Positions 8,112 to 10,163 of a stretch of DNA of 10,163 nucleotides are shown here, piece after piece. Position 1 is the first letter of the stretch. Every line of letters begins with the position of its first letter. Position numbers and translations under genes: made by a program. The notes below the pieces were generated by a model. The model saw nothing but the letters and a program-made list of their open reading frames with translations, was not told the DNA's origin and made no database searches. Origin of the DNA: Planctomycetota bacterium (GTDB lineage Bacteria > Planctomycetota > Planctomycetia > Pirellulales > Pirellulaceae); assembly GCA_029259935.1 (NCBI GenBank), contig JAJDEH010000205.1:1-10163 (forward strand). The letters are read 5' to 3'.

Positions 8112-8188
8112 GTGCGGCTCCCGAAAACGTCCACGTATAATTTGGTTGCACTTGGGCACTCGCTGCGCGAGTTCAAGCCGAGCCGCAC
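8112..8188. repeat. Nested inverted repeat / stem-loop after the 269-residue protein gene
   Basis: The outer arms GTGCGGCTC (8112-8120) and GAGCCGCAC (8180-8188) are perfect reverse complements. Inside them is a second perfect hairpin, ACTCGC-TGC-GCGAGT (8158-8172), flanked by a CTTG/CAAG pair (8151-8154 with 8174-8177). The structure begins 24 bases past the stop of the - strand membrane-protein gene, so it may be part of that gene's transcription end. No T-run follows, so an intrinsic terminator in the usual sense is not shown. It could also be a REP-like dispersed element. Confidence 0.45.
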
Positions 8189-8212
8189 AACCCAGATGAG
8201 GACCGCGCTTCA

Positions 8213-9022
8213 TTACCGGCGCATGCCAGAACCATTGTTAAGGTCGAAGGCACTGGTCTTGTCGAAGCCGTCGTGCTGTCCGGTGGAAGGGAGTCGCGTG
8301 GCGCTTTGCGATTCGTCGGCGGGCGGTGGTTCCGCCGGAGACGCTTGAAGGTTGGCTGGCTGCGTCCGAACGACGATACCGTCGATCCACCAGTCGCCCC
8401 TGTCGGAATTCAGAAGCACCAATTCGTAGTGTAGCACTAGCGGTTGGGTGGGAAAGAAGCCGGCCAGTCGCATGCGGCCGTCGGGCGACAGGGTTGGTGG
8501 GCGCGACGGGATCGGTTTCAGTCCCATGACCAAGCTCATGTCGCGATTGCGGTCTCGAGCCTTGCGAAACGCCATAGCGAAGTCCGACGCCTTCTTCTCC
8601 TCTCGCAGCGCTGGCGAACAGAGGTCGCGCAGAACCGAGTAGTTGCCCGTCACATTGGCGTTGTTCAAGGTGATCAGGGCGTTCTTGATCAGCCGCACCT
8701 GCATGTCGTCGCTGGGCAGTCGCCTGGAAGTGCCGGAATTGTTGGGTAGTGGCTCGCGGTGCGACCTTGGAGTCGCAACTTTGGCATTTCGGTGATCAAC
8801 CTGATTCGACGGATGGGAGTAGGCCGACGGCGCGGGCTGCGGATTACGCGCGTGAACGGGTTGGGCTTCAGGTCTCGTTACCGGCGTGTTGGACGGGGCA
8901 ACCACGGGATCGTCGGGTAGATTGCTGCCCGCGCCGGCACGTGATGTCGCAACGTACGTCAGAACCGTCGCGACGATCGACGACAGCAGAATCGCGGCAA
9001 TCAGTTGAGTGAGGTCTTTCAT
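8213..9022 (-). CDS. Single-pass membrane protein with Pro-rich linker and small C-terminal alpha/beta domain, function unknown
   Basis: This 269-residue protein starts at an ATG with a weak GAAG upstream. Residues about 6-26 (LIAAILLSSIVATVLTYVAT) form one membrane helix or uncleaved signal anchor, with no lipobox Cys. A flexible Pro/Asn/Arg-rich linker follows at about 33-98. A compact domain at about 106-222 begins with a helical stretch (LIKNALITLNNANVTG), has a helix around AFRKARDRN, and ends in strands containing GRMRLAGFFPTQPLVLHYEL and DWWIDGIVV. The order (helices, then a curved sheet with a Trp-containing last strand) resembles NTF2/SnoaL-like domains of hypothetical proteins, by pattern only. 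The C-terminus is disordered and ends in MRR. It lies 61 bases downstream of the adhesin gene on the same strand with no clear terminator between, so co-transcription is plausible. It may bind a ligand or an envelope partner; no catalytic motif is visible. Confidence 0.8.
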   Translation of the reverse strand: MKDLTQLIAAILLSSIVATVLTYVATSRAGAGSNLPDDPVVAPSNTPVTRPEAQPVHARNPQPAPSAYSHPSNQVDHRNAKVATPRSHREPLPNNSGTSRRLPSDDMQVRLIKNALITLNNANVTGNYSVLRDLCSPALREEKKASDFAMAFRKARDRNRDMSLVMGLKPIPSRPPTLSPDGRMRLAGFFPTQPLVLHYELVLLNSDRGDWWIDGIVVRTQPANLQASPAEPPPADESQSATRLPSTGQHDGFDKTSAFDLNNGSGMRR

Positions 9023-9083
9023 CGGTTACTTCAAGTGTTGCAGTCATGCTTCCCATCGGGAGTGTCATCAGGTGGAGCAAGCT

Positions 9084-10163
9084 CTACCACCCAAACGAAA
9101 TCCCTGCCGAGCCGCCGGGCATGGTATTGGTCCCACCAACTCCTAAGGAGCCACCGCCACTAATAAACATGTTTTCAGCCAACTCGGCGGTGGCGCCCAC
9201 GGCCATCGCGCTCGCGCCGCCGACGGTGCCAAAGCCGAACGATACCGCGCCCCGCTGGTCGACGGGCAGGACGCTAGGGATTCGCGACAGTGCCATGGCG
9301 CCGGCAACGTCTGCGTGCGTGGCTAGGCCCGCGGATGCGAAAGATCGGCCGGCCAGATTTCCAGCCGCATCGGTGGTCACGATACCGGTGACCGGACCCT
9401 GGGCGGCTCGACTGGCTCCCGAGTTGATTCCTGGAACGGTCAAGGTTTCGGTCGACGTACCAAGCACCATCTGATTGTCTCGCGTTGCCTGCGCTCCAAC
9501 GCCGATTGCGGTGGACCTAAAAAACATGGCCTGGGAATTGCTGCCGACGGCCAACGAATTGGTTGCGGTCGCCTGGGCCGTCGGGCCGAGTGCGATCGCG
9601 TTTTGAGCGGTTGCGCGGCTGCTGGTGCCGACGGCCATTGCGGCGTTTCCCGTCGTCGCCTGAGAGAGAATGCCGATCGCGATCGAATTGGTGCTTGTGG
9701 CCTGGCTGTTGGGGCCCAACGCGATGGCATTGTCGGCGGTCGCCTGGCGGGTGTTGCCCAGCGCGACCGAATTCTGGCCTGACGACGTGGAAAAAGGGCC
9801 GAGCGCGAGGGAGCCGGAGTTTGTCGCCCGCGAAATGTTGCCGAGGGCCACCGCATTGGTCCCGAACGCATCCGAGGAGCGGCCAATGGCGACCGCGCTG
9901 GTGGCGGTCGCCTGGGCGCTGTCGCCGAGGGCGACGGCACTCTCAGCGGTGGCGTCCGATAAGACCCCCAGCGCAAGCGTGTCGTCAGCCGTGGCGTCGG
10001 AGTTAATTCCAATTGCGATCGAATTGGCACCCAGGGCATCCGAGGTGTTTCCGAGGGCGACTGAATTAACGCCGAACGCGTCGCTCGTTCTTCCCAAGGC
10101 CACGGCACCAGAGGCCGTGGCTTCCGAGGAGTTTCCGATCGCGACGGCACCCATCCCGGTAGC
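9084..10163 (-). CDS. YadA-like trimeric autotransporter adhesin, C-terminal part (5' end beyond the window)
   Basis: The frame is open to the right edge, where it reads ATGMGAVAIG; the ATG at 10154 falls inside a repeat and is not the start. The 359 visible residues consist of YadA-type head repeats (16 full copies of a 14-residue unit such as NTSDALGANSIAIG), then a short connector (TVPGIN, ASRAAQGP, VTTDAAGNLAG). A C-terminal segment of about 80 residues follows (MALSRIPSVLP, QRGAVSFGFG, GASAMAVGA, ISFGW). That end matches the YadA membrane-anchor pattern of a helix followed by four short beta strands, with the terminal aromatic residue typical of outer-membrane proteins. Such proteins form trimers; the anchor makes an outer-membrane barrel through which the head is exported for adhesion. 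No long coiled-coil stalk lies between head and anchor, making this a compact version. Signal peptide and total length cannot be seen. Confidence 0.88.
   Translation of the reverse strand, partial: ATGMGAVAIGNSSEATASGAVALGRTSDAFGVNSVALGNTSDALGANSIAIGINSDATADDTLALGVLSDATAESAVALGDSAQATATSAVAIGRSSDAFGTNAVALGNISRATNSGSLALGPFSTSSGQNSVALGNTRQATADNAIALGPNSQATSTNSIAIGILSQATTGNAAMAVGTSSRATAQNAIALGPTAQATATNSLAVGSNSQAMFFRSTAIGVGAQATRDNQMVLGTSTETLTVPGINSGASRAAQGPVTGIVTTDAAGNLAGRSFASAGLATHADVAGAMALSRIPSVLPVDQRGAVSFGFGTVGGASAMAVGATAELAENMFISGGGSLGVGGTNTMPGGSAGISFGW
9459..10163 (-). repeat. Tandem 42-base coding repeats of the YadA-like head
   Basis: Sixteen units plus part of another encode a 14-residue pattern: xSxATxxNSxALG, with small hydrophobic residues before a fixed Gly. 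One unit (ILSQATTGNAAMAVG) has 15 residues, an in-frame one-codon insertion. The next-to-last copy (SNSQAMFFRSTAIG) departs most, which is usual near the end of such arrays. The array continues past the right edge. DNA copies are diverged rather than identical, so the array looks old and stable. Confidence 0.85.

Larger units (their letters stand above)
7774..8212. other. 439-base intergenic region upstream of the protease gene
   Basis: The region lies between the stop of the 269-residue membrane protein and the protease start. On the - strand it is open in the protease frame, but the translation (Arg-rich stretches, repeat-derived ILSILFILS) does not look like protein sequence. The part nearest the protease (7774-8017) must hold the promoter if the gene has its own, but I find no convincing -35/-10 pair. 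The part at 8018-8188 is occupied by two inverted repeats, listed separately. A GC-rich patch lies around 7895-7945. Confidence 0.6.

Noticed and set aside
7774..8151. A 126-residue N-terminal extension of the protease, starting at a GTG at 8151
   Set aside because: It runs through both inverted repeats, is Arg-rich and repeat-derived, and precedes a better start at 7773 with an SD site and the expected N-terminal motif.
9440..10150. - strand ORF of 236 codons in another frame of the adhesin
   Set aside because: The Arg/Pro/Ser-rich repeats mirror the 42-base adhesin units and have no independent protein character.
9459..10163. CRISPR-like array
   Set aside because: The regular 42-base period is coding: each unit translates to the YadA head consensus, and there is no conserved repeat with unique spacers.

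Overview
The window most likely comes from a planctomycete, probably of the Pirellulales type. Four things point there. A Hanks-type Ser/Thr kinase is fused to three copies of the planctomycete-typical TIGR03067-like domain. A very large secreted protein begins with a basic, LExR-type (LEPR-XLL-like) N-terminal motif and ends in RTX-like repeats with a tail I associate with planctomycete surface proteins. The gaps between genes carry palindromic repeats of a style I recall from planctomycete genomes. Base composition is moderately GC-rich. The taxonomic call is by recognition and was not searched.

Layout: the left 4 kb (+ strand) is the membrane-anchored kinase. It enters from the left edge, but its reading frame is broken by an in-frame TAA at 48-50, inside the ATP-binding region. 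Everything after the stop is open for 1313 codons: kinase core, one membrane helix, a PEGA-like segment, a charged helical region, three TIGR03067-like domains and a PDZ domain. A 188-base gap follows, holding a 130-bp inverted repeat, and then three genes on the - strand. Read in their own direction from the right edge these are: the C-terminal part of a YadA-like trimeric autotransporter adhesin (cut by the window edge), a 269-residue single-pass membrane protein 61 bases downstream, a 439-base gap with two inverted repeats, and a protein of about 1191 residues. That last protein combines seven propeller-like repeats, a leishmanolysin-like (M8) zinc protease domain and an RTX-like C-terminus.

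Working picture: this is a cell-envelope and cell-surface locus, with an adhesin, a membrane-anchored partner of unknown role, a secreted calcium-binding-type metalloprotease, and a transmembrane kinase whose long C-terminal part probably lies outside the cytoplasm. The adhesin and the 269-residue protein could be co-transcribed. The protease is probably transcribed separately, and the kinase converges on it. Nothing in the sequence proves a functional link among the four. I see no tRNA, rRNA, CRISPR array, transposase or phage gene.
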